This document shows positions 33,483 to 45,652 of a stretch of DNA of 64,000 nucleotides, piece by piece. Every line of letters begins with the position of its first letter. The stretch's first letter is position 1. The notes beneath the pieces are model-generated. The model did no database searches and was not told where the DNA came from. It was given only the letters and a program-made list of their open reading frames with translations. Position numbers and translations under genes: made by a program. Source of the DNA: Rotaria sp. Silwood1 (taxonomy: Eukaryota; Rotifera; Eurotatoria; Philodinida; Philodinidae); assembly GCA_905250075.1 (NCBI GenBank), contig CAJNOP010000275.1:1-64000 (forward strand). Reading direction: 5' to 3'.

Positions 33483-35054
33483 GATATTAGTCTTATTTTT
33501 TAAATATCCTTTTATTTCTATCATGGAAACTGAACAAATCTCATATAGACTATGAAAACCCAAAACAAAAGTGACAACAAGCAATAGATTTTCATTGCTT
33601 ATGTTGTCATCAGAAAAATCTTTTCATACTCCAGGATCAACTATTTTGAGATAGATGACAATAGGAAGAAAAATATTGTTCTCATCTTTAAAATATTAAT
33701 ATATGTGAATAAGATTTTCTACTAACCTCTTAATTCACTCAAAATTAAGTTTAGATGATTAGCTTGAGCGAATAATATATTGTTGCTTTGTATGATCAAA
33801 TGGTTAGCAGGGAGGTTCACTCTTAAATGAATTAGATAACGCCATGCTAATGATGTACGAGAATAAAGATAAACTTTGAATTTAATTATATTTGCCTAAC
33901 ACAATCATTTAAACTAAACTCTATGTCAACTAAGTGTTCAGTAGAAAAACTTTAACTTAATATTAATCGTAAAGTGATTCGTTAACATTTAATAGTAGAA
34001 AATGAAATGATGAGTGCTGACCGTCTATGTTCGAAATTAAGGTTTAAAAAGCGAATCTTAATTTAATTTCAAGTTTAGGTGAATGCTTGATCTGTACAAC
34101 AGAAAATATGGATCTTCAACAGATTCAGTTTCGTCTGCATATAGATTTCTTACTCGCACTTTGATGAAGTCTTTGTTTTGTTGCTTCGTACGAAAGACAC
34201 GTTGAGAGAAGTGACGATGTTGTGCAAACAAAAGATAAAGCAATATCAAAAAAGGATCCTACTTTTTTTTATTTCCGAAACAAAACGAAGTAGAAGAGAA
34301 AAGACAAAAAAGAACTGTTCGTTTTGGATGCAACAAATACTAAAATGGTTGCCTCTCGGAAGTAGAATTCTACGACAACTGATTCACTGAAATTGAAAGC
34401 ATTACGTAAGGGTGTCGATGCAACACAGCAACTATGATGACGGTAGAACTCATGATATGATATAAACGATATGAGTAATAGGAAGATATTTTTCATATCC
34501 CTCTGTGAAAACAAACACTTATGTGATATGCAATACAAAAAACTTCAAGTGTATACTATTTTATTTGGTAGTCTGTAATCAAAAGAATAACAGCCAAGAA
34601 AATTTTCGAACGAAAATCGATTACGATGTGAGTGTTACTAAAAAATAGAGACAATCACATCCATTTCATCTTGAAGAAATGTATTGATAATGTACCTTTT
34701 TTCATTCTCACGACTACTCATTGTTTTGGCGATCGTCCATTGAAGAGAAGAGTAGTGCCTTATTCGTTTTGATATCGTCGAAAGTCTTTAAGAACTATTT
34801 TTTATTCGTAACATGATAAGGAAAATAATCAACGACATAATGGCAGGATCGCAGCATCTTATAACAAGTACAGACTCACTCGTAAACAAATTAATTATAG
34901 AAGAGAGTCAGTAATTTCAAAAAGAAGAAATATCTTTCCCTTCTTCTCTTCTTCTTCTCGCCTTGAATTTGCCTTCCACAATCCTATAGAATAGGCTTTT
35001 GTCTTGCTCTCTCTCTGTCTACCTCTTCTAATTTTCTTTATTTTTTTTCGTTTT

Positions 35055-35152
35055 GGGCGTGGGTGTGGGGTAGGGTGTGCGTGTGCGTGAGAAAGCATAA
35101 AACATTCACCCTCGCAACCACACACCCACACTCCACACCCACACCCACACCC
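35055..35152. repeat. Telomere-like G-rich/C-rich inverted repeat
   Basis: The left arm (35055-35091) is GTGGGTGTGGGGTAGGG-like; the right arm (35107-35152) is its imperfect complement, ending in repeated CACACCC. A loop of about 15 nt separates them. The unit approximates (TGTGGG)n, the telomeric repeat reported for the bdelloid Adineta vaga. Confidence 0.6.
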
Positions 35153-35873
35153 TTTTGGTCGAAAACGTTGTTCAATCGATTTAAAAATGAGATGTTTCTA
35201 ACCAACCATTCATGCTCTATTGAATGATAGAAATGAACAAAAAAGCCAAAATGTACTCCCATTTTGCATTATGTGCAGCTTACCAAGTCATGAATAAAAC
35301 GAGTTGGACGAAAAACTGTAAAAACACCAGTTCCCAGCAACAATCACGATCGTCAAGATTCGCTATCTCAACACCATACATCTAAGAAAGTGAATGACTG
35401 CAGGTTATTAACCTACTCACAAACGTTATCGTTTGAATAATTGACTGGACCCAAAGCAAATGATCATCTCTGGAGGTTCACTCGTAAATGTACATTGAGA
35501 CGGTAGAGCGGGAAAACGTTGTAACGTTTTCTTTCAACGCATTACAAATATTTCAATTTGACCGAATTTTCGCGTTTAGAGGCGTTATAGTGAAGAACGT
35601 GATAGGTAGGAAACGCCTAATAATGGATTGTTTGTGTAGAAAATAGATCCCTGTTAAAAGGCAAAAATTCTGACAAATTCAACTATTTACACAGCGTGTT
35701 GAGTAGAATGACAAGCATTATTAGTGCTTTACGTTCCTTTTATATTTCTGACTATTTTGAATGTCTTTTATCATGAGGTCGGAATTCGATCCACTCATTG
35801 TATTCGGCATCATTTGCTTTCTTTCACAAAATTTATTTATCAAATGCTTAGTGGAATCATCTGATTTCACTAT

Positions 35874-36338
35874 TTAATAAATATCATAGTTGATAAAGCC
35901 TAGATAAGGCATCAATTCCGGCGGAACGTCTAATTTGAGTTTAACTTGATAGTGTGAATCAGAATTTTGAATCAAGTTGTGGTCTTTTGTTGTCACTTCT
36001 GTTTCTTGATTGTCAATAATTCGATAGACATGTGAGACAAAGCTTGCCACCTGATCGTTATTAATAGAAATCGTGAACGGTTGATGTTGTTGTGTTCCGA
36101 TGATCAACGTCAGATTATTCGCTGGATAGGCCCAACGCAATCTGACCGAACTGCATGACTTAAGAAAATCAAGATTAGTCAAATCGACAGTGGCTGATTG
36201 GCAACCATTTGTGACAAAGACAGTAGCCACACAGTCGCTATTTTGATATGCTTGCACATCGCATGATCCATCTTGCACGGGTGCTGCTCGAACAACCGTA
36301 ATGGCTAACAAAACAATGAGTGACACAGTGAAAGACAT
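35874..36338 (-). CDS. Secreted protein of unknown function, 154 aa
   Basis: Intronless ORF. Residues 1-18 are a classic signal peptide (MSFTVSLIVLLAITVVRA) with cleavage predicted before APVQDG. The mature protein of about 136 residues has four cysteines in its first third (C26, C36, C46 and C62, which could form two disulfides) and a beta-strand-like alternation after that, ending in a Pro/Tyr-rich tail. This looks like a small beta-sandwich extracellular protein, but I recognise no family. Codon use is less A-rich than in the long genes. No neighbour suggests a pathway. Confidence 0.68.
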   Translation of the reverse strand: MSFTVSLIVLLAITVVRAAPVQDGSCDVQAYQNSDCVATVFVTNGCQSATVDLTNLDFLKSCSSVRLRWAYPANNLTLIIGTQQHQPFTISINNDQVASFVSHVYRIIDNQETEVTTKDHNLIQNSDSHYQVKLKLDVPPELMPYLGFINYDIY

Positions 36339-36804
36339 GATGATTGAGATAAAGTGAAATATTGACGACTACACAGAATACCATTGACTTTTGTAGTAAC
36401 AATGATGATAAAGCATGCAAACAGGTGTGAGAGAATCCGAGAAACAAAATCGAATCATTGAGTAGCACAACGATGCATTTTTTTGGTTTTATCATCATTA
36501 CCAAGTATATAACAAAGACAAAGAATGGAAAAAAATGATTCTATCAATGCATGCGATTTTGTTCGTAAAGCGATATTTCATCCTCTTACCAGCAATACTT
36601 CTAACGAAGAAGTATTTCCACATATTTTAGGGCTTGTGAAATGAAACTTACTAGGATTTATGTGGACTGAATAAAATCTTCAATGACGTTGACTTTCTCG
36701 ATTCCTTTTCCTGAGTCATTAAGAGTTTTACCTAGAAAATTCAATGAGCGAATTTCGATCTGAAAGTTAGCGTAATAATAGTACTCGTAACTCTTTGATT
36801 AAAG

Positions 36805-36846
36805 GCGTGGGTGTGGATATAGTTGAAGTGAGTACCCACACCCGAG
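36805..36846. repeat. Short telomere-like hairpin
   Basis: GCGTGGGTGTGG at 36805-36816 is answered by ACCCACACCCGAG at 36834-36846 across a loop of about 17 nt. Same motif as the hairpins at 35.1 and 50.2 kb. Confidence 0.55.
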
Positions 36847-36925
36847 TTCGAAAAATGCATGTGAGATGTGCAATATGAGACCCACATCGTAAAGCTGTGC
36901 CGCCTTTCGCTCACTATGCGTTAGC

Positions 36926-37000
36926 AGGTGTGGGTGTGGAGTGTGGGTGTAGATGTCTAGCCAATAGTATACCCACATCCGCACTCACACCTACACCCGA
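36926..37000. repeat. Telomere-like inverted repeat
   Basis: Left arm AGGTGTGGGTGTGGAGTGTG continues to about 36954. The right arm (36970-37000) has ACCCACATCC and CACCTACACCCGAG. The loop is about 15 nt. It lies 80 bp after the preceding hairpin. Confidence 0.55.
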
Positions 37001-37169
37001 GTAGGGATATTGTTCTCATACTCCATACCCACGCTGAACATGATGGTTTCCGGTAGGAATCCCGTTCCATGAGGCGGATGATGTGCAAGAATCAAAGCTT
37101 GCAATAATGGCGCGAAGTCAGCATGTTTATTTTGATCAACATCCACCGTGATACTCACACACAGGCACA

Positions 37170-37640
37170 CCCAAGAGCAATTTTTTGCTCGATGACCCCC
37201 ATTCAAAATGGTACTTTTCGTAAGAGGATCTAATTCTGAGTCTAACACAATTAGTTAAAGACCCAACACTGATGGGAGAGGAAATCCAGACAAGAATTAC
37301 TGACTAAATCGAATTAAAAGTTGAGTATTTCCTGTAAAACTCCTATTGTTTGCGCGATGAGCTGCGTTAAAAATGATACCATTCGATATAGAATAAAATT
37401 CCACATCTAGTACAGTCATCTAGAGACTCAGCACAGGTCACGAGGCAGATGTGAACAGGAAATACTATTTTGTATTATCAGTACACAGGCAATAAGTGAG
37501 TTCTTGAGTAAACCGCAGTTGTTGCACGGTGATCCTCATTGAAAATAGTACCATTCGATAGAATATGAAATTCAGCACCCAACGCAACCCTTTAGAGACC
37601 CAACACAGGTTAAGAAGCGAATCTGGTACTAACTTTACTT
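37170..37640. repeat. Diverged tandem repeat, about 170-bp period, three units
   Basis: Anchors recur at 37205, about 37370 and about 37540: AATGGTAC, AATGATACCATTCGATA and AATAGTACCATTCGATAGA. Each is followed about 45-60 bp later by AGACCCAACACTG, AGACTCAGCACAGGT and AGACCCAACACAGGT, and preceded by GATGACC / GATGAGC / GTGATCC. The units are clearly related but much diverged. Confidence 0.6.
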
Positions 37641-38061
37641 ACGTCTTTCGATTTAGGTATTATTATCATTCGCACCTACGCCCTCACTTTATGCACTGAC
37701 TTCGTACCGCCATTGTGTGGACATATAGGACTATACATGGCATTCCTTTCAATTGTCAGAAAGTCTTTTAAATCCTCAAAAGTTCCACAATAGTATTGAA
37801 GATGGTAGATTGCTTTTTGCCTACAAGTATGTAATGTACTAAATAAAAAAATAGCTTTGATTTGTTGAAAACGATGGCAGAATAAAATTCTTTTCTAAAG
37901 AAAAAATAACGTTACCGATAAAATGATTTACTAATAAAATAAAATAAAATTTCTTGGTAGCTTCTCTTCAATACATATCGGTAATATTAAAGTCATTTCA
38001 TACAGAACTTTCATTAATGTTCTATGTTTTTTTCCTTGTTTAATCAAAAAACAATTCCATA

Positions 38062-41000
38062 TTATTTTGTTTCTCTATTGTCCGGTAACGAAGTTGGGCG
38101 TTGTTGTGCTGCAATCAACTTCGTATAAAGACCATTGAATCTCAGAAGTTCATCATGTGTACCCTAAATAAGTAAGTGTGTTATTTTTCTTTGATGAAAA
38201 CCATACATAATCATATTTACCTCTTCTTTTACTGTGCCTCGATCAACAACGACAATTTTTTCTGAATTTTGAATTGTTAAAAGACGATGAGTAATATTTA
38301 AACATGTTCGACTAAATCTCTCTTTATCTAATGCTGCTTGAACAGCCTTTTCACTTTCATTATCTAATGCTGATGTTACTTCATCAAGAAGTAAAATTTT
38401 TGGTGAACGAATTAATGCTCGAGCTATGGCAACTAAAGAATATTCGATATTCATTTAACTAGTACATTATGAAATTATTTACTTCGTTGTTTTTGTCCAC
38501 CGGATAACTGACTACCTTTCATTCCACATAATGTTTCATAACCCTAAAATATTAAAAGATTAGATTAAATATAAAGAAAAAAGAAATAACTAACTTTAGG
38601 TAATGAACGTATAAATTCGTGAATATTTGCCATTCGTGTAGCTGTTTCAATTTCATCTTGTGTTACTTCTTGACTATTATCACCGTAAGCAATATTGTCA
38701 CGAATAGAAATATTAAAAAGAACTGATTCTTGTTGAACAAAACCTATTATTGATCGAAGCCATCGAATATTAAGAAGTTTTATATTATGTCCATCGAGTA
38801 AAATATTTCCTTTTGATGGTTCATAGAATCTTTCTAATAATGCAATCGCTGTTGATTTTCCACTGCCTGATGGACCAACAAGTGCTGTTATGCCACCAGT
38901 TACACATTTCAATGAGAGATTCATAAGAACAGGAACTGTTGGCCGGGTGGGATATCGAAAATGAACATCTTGAAATTCAATATTACCTCTGACGTCTTTC
39001 TAAACATCAAATAAACATTTTCTGCTTTTATAAATAGAAACAAACATACCAAAATTATGCCTGATTCATCATAAGGATTGATTTGTGATTGTCGTTGGTT
39101 TAGTCGCATGATTCTTAATGCTGCTTTTTTTGCTTTCGAATAATCAGGAATCAAGGCCATGGAATAGCCAATTTGGACCATAGTAAAAGTAATAACGGCA
39201 TATACTCTATTTACGAAGCATTCTATATATTATCTCACTAGTATAACAAGTGATCGAAATTAAAATGGTCACTTTTGTTCTTTGGTTTTACTCATTTAAA
39301 ACTCGAATACGTTTTAGTTTAAATTTGTCTTTCTAGTTGTCTGAAAAATCATGAAAAGTGAAGATCTGTAAAAGGTAGTACTACGATTACATGAATCAGG
39401 TTTAAATAGCCGACGAAGTTCAAAACAACTTGCGAGTGAAATCTGTAAATCAACTACTAAACAATGGGCGAAAATATTCAAAAAGAGAAAAGATATTTAT
39501 TAGCAAAGCAAATCAAATGTCATCTTTTTTGTAGCAAGAAGAAGATTAATCAAGATGTATGAACTAAACTTACTGATGCACAAAAACAAATATGATTTTC
39601 ATATTAATGTTTTGGTCGAACTTACAATAGCCGACAAATTTTGCTTGATTTAAAACCGATAGATTATTCAATTTGACACTTATTATCTAACCGAAATAAA
39701 TGGAACATAATTACGAATAAATTAAATTTGTTTGATCAAATTTAACCCGCTGTCAAAAGAAAATCGGACACATGCTATTAAATAGAATATGTGGTTTGAA
39801 AGAGCTGGAAATCAAATCTAATAACTATTAAAAAATGCCTTAAAAACGAAGAACTACAGTGGCCATTTTATTTCGTGTCATCTATCATATGAAAAACATT
39901 CTTCACCTGAATACATTTTCAAAGATTGTTTCACCGTTTTGGACAAGTTTACTACCGTACCAAAACGTAGTACCATCAGCAAAATACATTACTGAATTCG
40001 CAATTCCAGCAGCTATCGCAACTAAATGCAAACGACACTTTTTTTGTCTAAATTGAAAAACCATTGACATAATGAATAGATAAAATGAAATACCAATACC
40101 AATACTACATACTTGAATTCACGATTGAATGCATTCTCATAAAGATTGATAAAGTGTTGTTCTTGGTGAAGAGCAGCAACAGTTCGAATATTTTCTATAG
40201 CTTCTGTGGCATTCTGTATATGAGATCAAGAAAAGATGAAATCATCATATGCTTTATTTCATACCTGTCCACCTTGTTCACTAAATGAGGTTTTACTTTT
40301 TGACTGACCAGCATCAGCTTCTTGTTGTCCTGAAAATTTTCCTGCCAACGCTAACACAGGAACAAAGCAAAGTAAAATGAATGTTAATTTCCAACTCGAT
40401 ATAAATGCAATAGTAAGAGCCATTATCGTAGTGCTCATAGTTTGAACTATGATACCAATACGAACGCCAGTCATACCCTGTAAATATGTTTCATGACGTC
40501 ACGTTAAAACGGAAATTCATACAGAAGATATTCAATCGAATTATCATCTTTCAATCAGAACTGTCTCTATCATATAAACTGTAATAATCTATCAACACTC
40601 GAACATTATTTCAGATCCTCTGCTTAATTATATGACAGAACTATTAGAAAAACTTTGCTACGTCATATGTATATAGAATATTTAAAAAAATATAAGGGAA
40701 TAAAGGATGAAATAGCATCAACAACATCTATCATATATCGGTTCAATTAAACACTATTTAAATGAGGGTATAACAAACTTGTTTTCAAACTGCGATGTAA
40801 AGCTTTCTACGGATGTACACTCGAGAATGAATATTGTTGATCATGAAAGAATTACATTCATGTGTGTCCTTGTATTGCATCTTAAGATAAGCAACGATGT
40901 CAAACATATAATTTGACTGCATAGAAGTTCAAAATTGAATCATAAATACATATTTTATATTTGGTTTTAGATACTGTTTAACTGGAAAAATCTCAGAAAA

Positions 41001-44000
41001 AAAAATCAATTGACTAAAATACAGTAGTTTTACATGCAAAACCATTGTTTCCATAAAAAAGAAAAGAAAACTGTCGTCTTTCGACACAACATTTTCAAAA
41101 TCAATTTTTAAAAAATACATAGAATCATACATATCTTAGTGGAATTGTATTCGACGAAAAAACTGACGTATGCTTCTTCTGAGGTTTATTTTTCTGAAAT
41201 GAATTACTCTTACACCTCCAGATGATCATTCTTGAAGAAAAATTATTTAAATACATACGATTCAATATAACCTTTTAACGTTGATTTTGAAAAAAAAGAT
41301 TTTTATCGAAAGCCGATAGCTTTTGTATCTAAAATTACAATATTTCAGTCAAATCATATGTATGAGTATATGTTTCATCTAAACGGTAATTGAATCGAAA
41401 TAAGAAAACATGTATATCCCTAGCTAGTTTACAAACCTCTATGAAATTATATCCAACACGACAAACAAAATTAAATTTCATTGCAACTTTCCATTTTCAT
41501 GACAGTCGAATTAATAATATCGTTAAAGTCTACCTTTATAGAAAGTTTCCAGTAGAAAATCATTGTTCATCATGTTCTCTTAAGAACATTATCATGCACT
41601 TGAAAAGTCACATGAGCGCCGCATATCCTTAACAATCCTATGTTTATTCATAAGTCATTATGGTCAATTTTATGAAAAAAAATAATCTTATCTCAAAAGT
41701 GGAAATTATTTGAAGAATCAAATACCTTCAAAGCAGCTGCATCAGATGATAAACGTGTGACAAGAGCACCGACTGAATTTTCTTTACGATCGAAATAATT
41801 CATATCTTGACGAATCATAGCAGCAAATGTTAATTTTCGCATTCGCATCGTTAATGCTTCGCCTGATTTCGAGAATCCAACGTTACTCAGCAATTGCGCT
41901 ACTCCTGATATAAAACCAAGAATAAAAATCGTACCAACATAAACATTTACTAAATATCTTTGTTTATCACGATCTTGTTCAGCAATTAAACCATAGATTT
42001 TACTAAATAAGAGTGCAGATATTGGTTCAATAGCACCCAACATAAGTGCACATATTGTGCCAATTAGAATCCAAGGCCATTCAGAAGCATTAAATTTCAA
42101 AATTTTAAATAAAAATGGCATGCGAAAACGTATTTTCCTTTTTATAAAACTACTATCGACTATTTTTTCATTATTATCATCATCACTTGCATTTGAATCA
42201 TCTGCCAAACTACAATATAGTTTCGAATATCTTCTAGATACTAAAATCAATTATATAATAAATTGTTTCACAAATAAGATAATCACATACATGTCGGTTG
42301 TCTAATAAGATTTGTTTCAATATTGTCATCTGTTTGATCATTATATTTATCAGTTTCTCTTTGATTTTGAACTTTGATCAATTCATAATAAAGACCTTTA
42401 GATCTCATCAAATCATGATGAGTTCCATGTTCAACAAGTTGACCATGTTTTAGTCCTATAATGAAATCAGCATTTTGTATCGTACTCAAACGATGGGCTA
42501 TAATAATTGTTGTTCGTCCTGCTTTGACTTTATCCAATGCATCTTGAACAATACGTTCATTTTTGTTATCTATTATTATTTTTTAAAATATTAATTTTTA
42601 TTTCCTTTAAAAAATAAACGAAACAAACCAAGTGCACTTGTTGCTTCATCTAGCAAAAGAATCTTTGGATTTGAAATTAATGCTCGAGCAATAGCCACTA
42701 GAAAAATGAAAGCAAGTTTTTATAAAATTTTTTCAATTCATTAAATATTCAAACCTCGTTGTTTTTGACCACCACTTAAATTATCACCTAATATTGTCTT
42801 ATAATTCTATACATAGATCTATCATTAGAAAATACAACAATGAAAAAAAAAAGAAATAACAAGATACTTGTGGTAGTGTCATTATGAATTCATGTGCATT
42901 AGCCATTTTAGCAGCAGCTTGAATTTCTTCATCAGTTGCATCTAGTTTTCCAAAACGAATATTTTCTTCAATTGATTCAGTAAAAAGTGCAAGTTCTTGA
43001 CTAACAACTCCAATATGTGAACGAAGCCATGCAACATTCAATGTTTTAATATCGTTTCCATCAATTAAAATTCGACCTTGATTTGGATCATAAAATCGCT
43101 GAATCAATTGGATTACTGTACTCTCTATCATAAAAATAAACAAAGAAAACATGTTTGATAAACAAATATACATAGACAAGAACATTAACTAACTTCCACA
43201 TCCTGATGGACCAACTAAAGCAATCGTTTTACCCGATGAGATTTTTAGTGATAGATTCTTAAGAGCCTACAACAAAGTAGAAAAAAGATTTATTTAAAAA
43301 AACCTTAGTAATCTCTAGTACAGGTATATCTGGTCGTGCAGGAAACGTAAAAGTAACATTTTCAAATTCAATATCACCAATAATATGTTCAGGTCTATCA
43401 CCTTCATTACTCATCGCATCAATTTTTGATTGCTAATATAAAAACAAAAATATATTCTATAAAATTATTATAATTGAATAATCTTTAATTTACTCGATCA
43501 ATCATTTCGAACACATAACTAGCACTACCTAATGCTTCGGCAAAATTTTGAAAATTTGGAATGAATTTTAGTGTACTGAATATTGCAACCTATTAATTAT
43601 AAATATTGATAGTTTTATTATTATTAATATGTTCTATCAAGTCGACAAGATAATATACCATGCAGGAAATGAGAACCTATAATTATAAAATTAAAAAAAA
43701 AAGGTATCAGACAAAAATTAGTAGAAATTTTGATGTTATCTATTTACTACGATGACGGTACCAGTTGAATAATTTTTACAATCAGTTTGAGTAAGTTGAT
43801 GACCATACCTAATGTGTTCTTTAAGATAATCCTGTCTTATAACAATGTACAATTAATTCATTTACCAAAATGTGATTGCAAACGTTATAAAATTAAAAAT
43901 TTTTGAAAAACATTGACATAAACCTATATATAGACCTTTTCTAATACCAATGTTTTTTGTTTCAATTAAATTCTTGGCAAATCTAAATCAAAATGAAAAT

Positions 44001-45652
44001 GTGAACCATAATCGATAAGCATTATACCTTTCTTCTTCTTTTATTTGACCGTGAAATGATACCACTGTTCGAATATTTCCTAATACTTCTTGTGCAATTG
44101 ATGATGCTGCTGCAAATGCTGAAACTTCTTTTATTGTATATTTTTCAATAACCTAAAATAGATATTTTTCTCATAATGAAATATTGTTACTTATAACATA
44201 TTGATTAGTTTTCTTACTATAATTGTTAAATTAAAAATTAGAATTATAACTGGTGAAAGACATAGAAAGATAAGTGTTAACTTATATCCTATTATGAGAG
44301 TAAAGATGACTACACTTAATGTAGTCGATAGAAGAAAAAAAAATTGTGGTACATGATAACTAGAATAATAAAATGTTAAAAAAAAAAACAAAAAATAAAT
44401 TTTATTTTCAATACTTGATTCCATCTTTGATGTTATCTATTAGAATAAATAAAATATAAAAACATTTAATAGTATTAAATATTTCAATTTATCTTCATAC
44501 CTAAATCTACAATAAGATGATTATTTAATTCTCCTGCTTTTTGTATATCAAACCAACCAATTTCTTGCCGTAAAATATTTCGAAAAAGAGCAAAACTAAA
44601 TATATATATATATAGCTTTTATGGAAAACATATTCTTTTATATAGCAAAAAAACTAACGAACCGAATGCGTCGAACTTGTCGTTCAGCAGCTAATATCCA
44701 AGTTGCCCAAGCAATCCAAAAACAAATGATATTACTAAATCCAATAATAATATAATACTTGATTAATCGATTTATACTGTCATGAGCTGATTCAGTTCGA
44801 TTGTTCTTGTTTGACACAATGGTGCTAGAAAATAACAATATCAGAACAAAGAAAATAATAAATAAAGCGTATGTACCATTCATTGGATATATTAGTAACG
44901 TTATTAAAATGTATAAATTTTATGCTTGATTCCCCCAAATTAGCAAGATTGTCTGTTATTCCTTGAAAAAAATACATTGCTACTGGATAAAGTCCTATAA
45001 TTATAAAATAAGATATTTGATCCTAATCAATGTTTCTTTAAGTATTTTTCTCGTTTACCACCAGATATTAATGCTAAAATGAAAATAAACAAAATGAAAA
45101 ATGATGATGAATATTTAAATAAAAAAACTAACCAGCTATGATACCAGTAGTCATTAATAAAATATCCAAATTATCAGCATAGCTAAAAATTTGATAGATT
45201 TTCAAATGATTAGTTTTAGATTTAGTTGCAACTCTTGATTGACGAAAAAAACTAAAATTAAACAAAAATCATAAATAAAATTTAAAAAATTTCAACAAAA
45301 AAAAAAACTAACGGAAATTTCGAAAGACAAAACAATCGCCCACAACGAATCGTTCGTTGAAATATATTGAGCTCTTCTTCAATTTGTTTTTCTTGAATAT
45401 CATTATGAAAATTATTATCATCAAAATGATCAACATCAAATTCATTCGAAATAGAAGCTACATGCAAGGCAGATCTATAATAAAAAAAGAATGAATGTAT
45501 TTCACAAAATCAAAACAAAATTTTTTTTATTACTCATCAGAAATATCATCCGTATATTTATATAAAGATCTTTGTTGAAGTTCATAATTATCCAAACATG
45601 ATGTTATTGAATTGATTTTGTCGGATTCACTTTTAATCACTGAATAAGACAT
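38062..45652 (-). CDS. ABCB1-like: ABC transporter subfamily B, full-length P-glycoprotein/MDR type
   Basis: I could assemble 29 exons with matching phases (4137 nt, 1378 aa): complement(join(38062..38163, 38221..38432, 38483..38543, 38595..38999, 39050..39206, 39907..40047, 40113..40213, 40265..40477, 41726..42240, 42291..42569, 42629..42697, 42755..42806, 42868..43124, 43194..43266, 43304..43432, 43494..43589, 43660..43677, 43748..43808, 43866..43982, 44028..44152, 44218..44359, 44415..44436, 44501..44595, 44663..44824, 44877..44994, 45059..45073, 45133..45251, 45313..45474, 45534..45652)). Architecture TMD1 (to 457), NBD1 (458-743), TMD2 (744-1119), NBD2 (1120-1378). Walker A: GPSGCGKST at 519 and GPSGSGKST at 1161. 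Q-loops VVSQE and FVQQE; signatures LSGGQKQR in both; Walker [12 protein letters not shown] and [12 protein letters not shown]-loops IAHRL and ITHRL. Both ATP sites look competent. It should be a plasma-membrane exporter of hydrophobic compounds. The introns 40478-41725 and 39207-39906 are unusually long. Confidence 0.92.

Larger units (their letters stand above)
33068..35873. other. Gene-poor region with assembly gap and telomere-like hairpin
   Basis: Contains ten Ns (33473-33482), a G-rich/C-rich inverted repeat (35055-35152, listed) and only short ORFs. One minus-strand ORF from 34496 opens with a signal-peptide-like stretch but could not be built into a gene. Confidence 0.45.
36339..38061. 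other. Gene-free region with hairpins and diverged tandem repeat
   Basis: Holds two telomere-like hairpins (36805-36846 and 36926-37000) and an approximately 170-bp tandem repeat (37170-37640), each listed. No credible gene. Confidence 0.5.

Noticed and set aside
34058..34538. Possible small secreted protein starting at 34496 (MKNIFLLLISF) with a second exon near 34058
   Set aside because: The signal-like start is tempting, but no acceptor could be found to join a credible second exon and the first frame soon becomes Phe-rich noise.
36991..37248. Minus-strand ORF of 85 codons
   Set aside because: Overlaps the end of a telomere-like hairpin and the first unit of the diverged tandem repeat, so it is probably non-coding.
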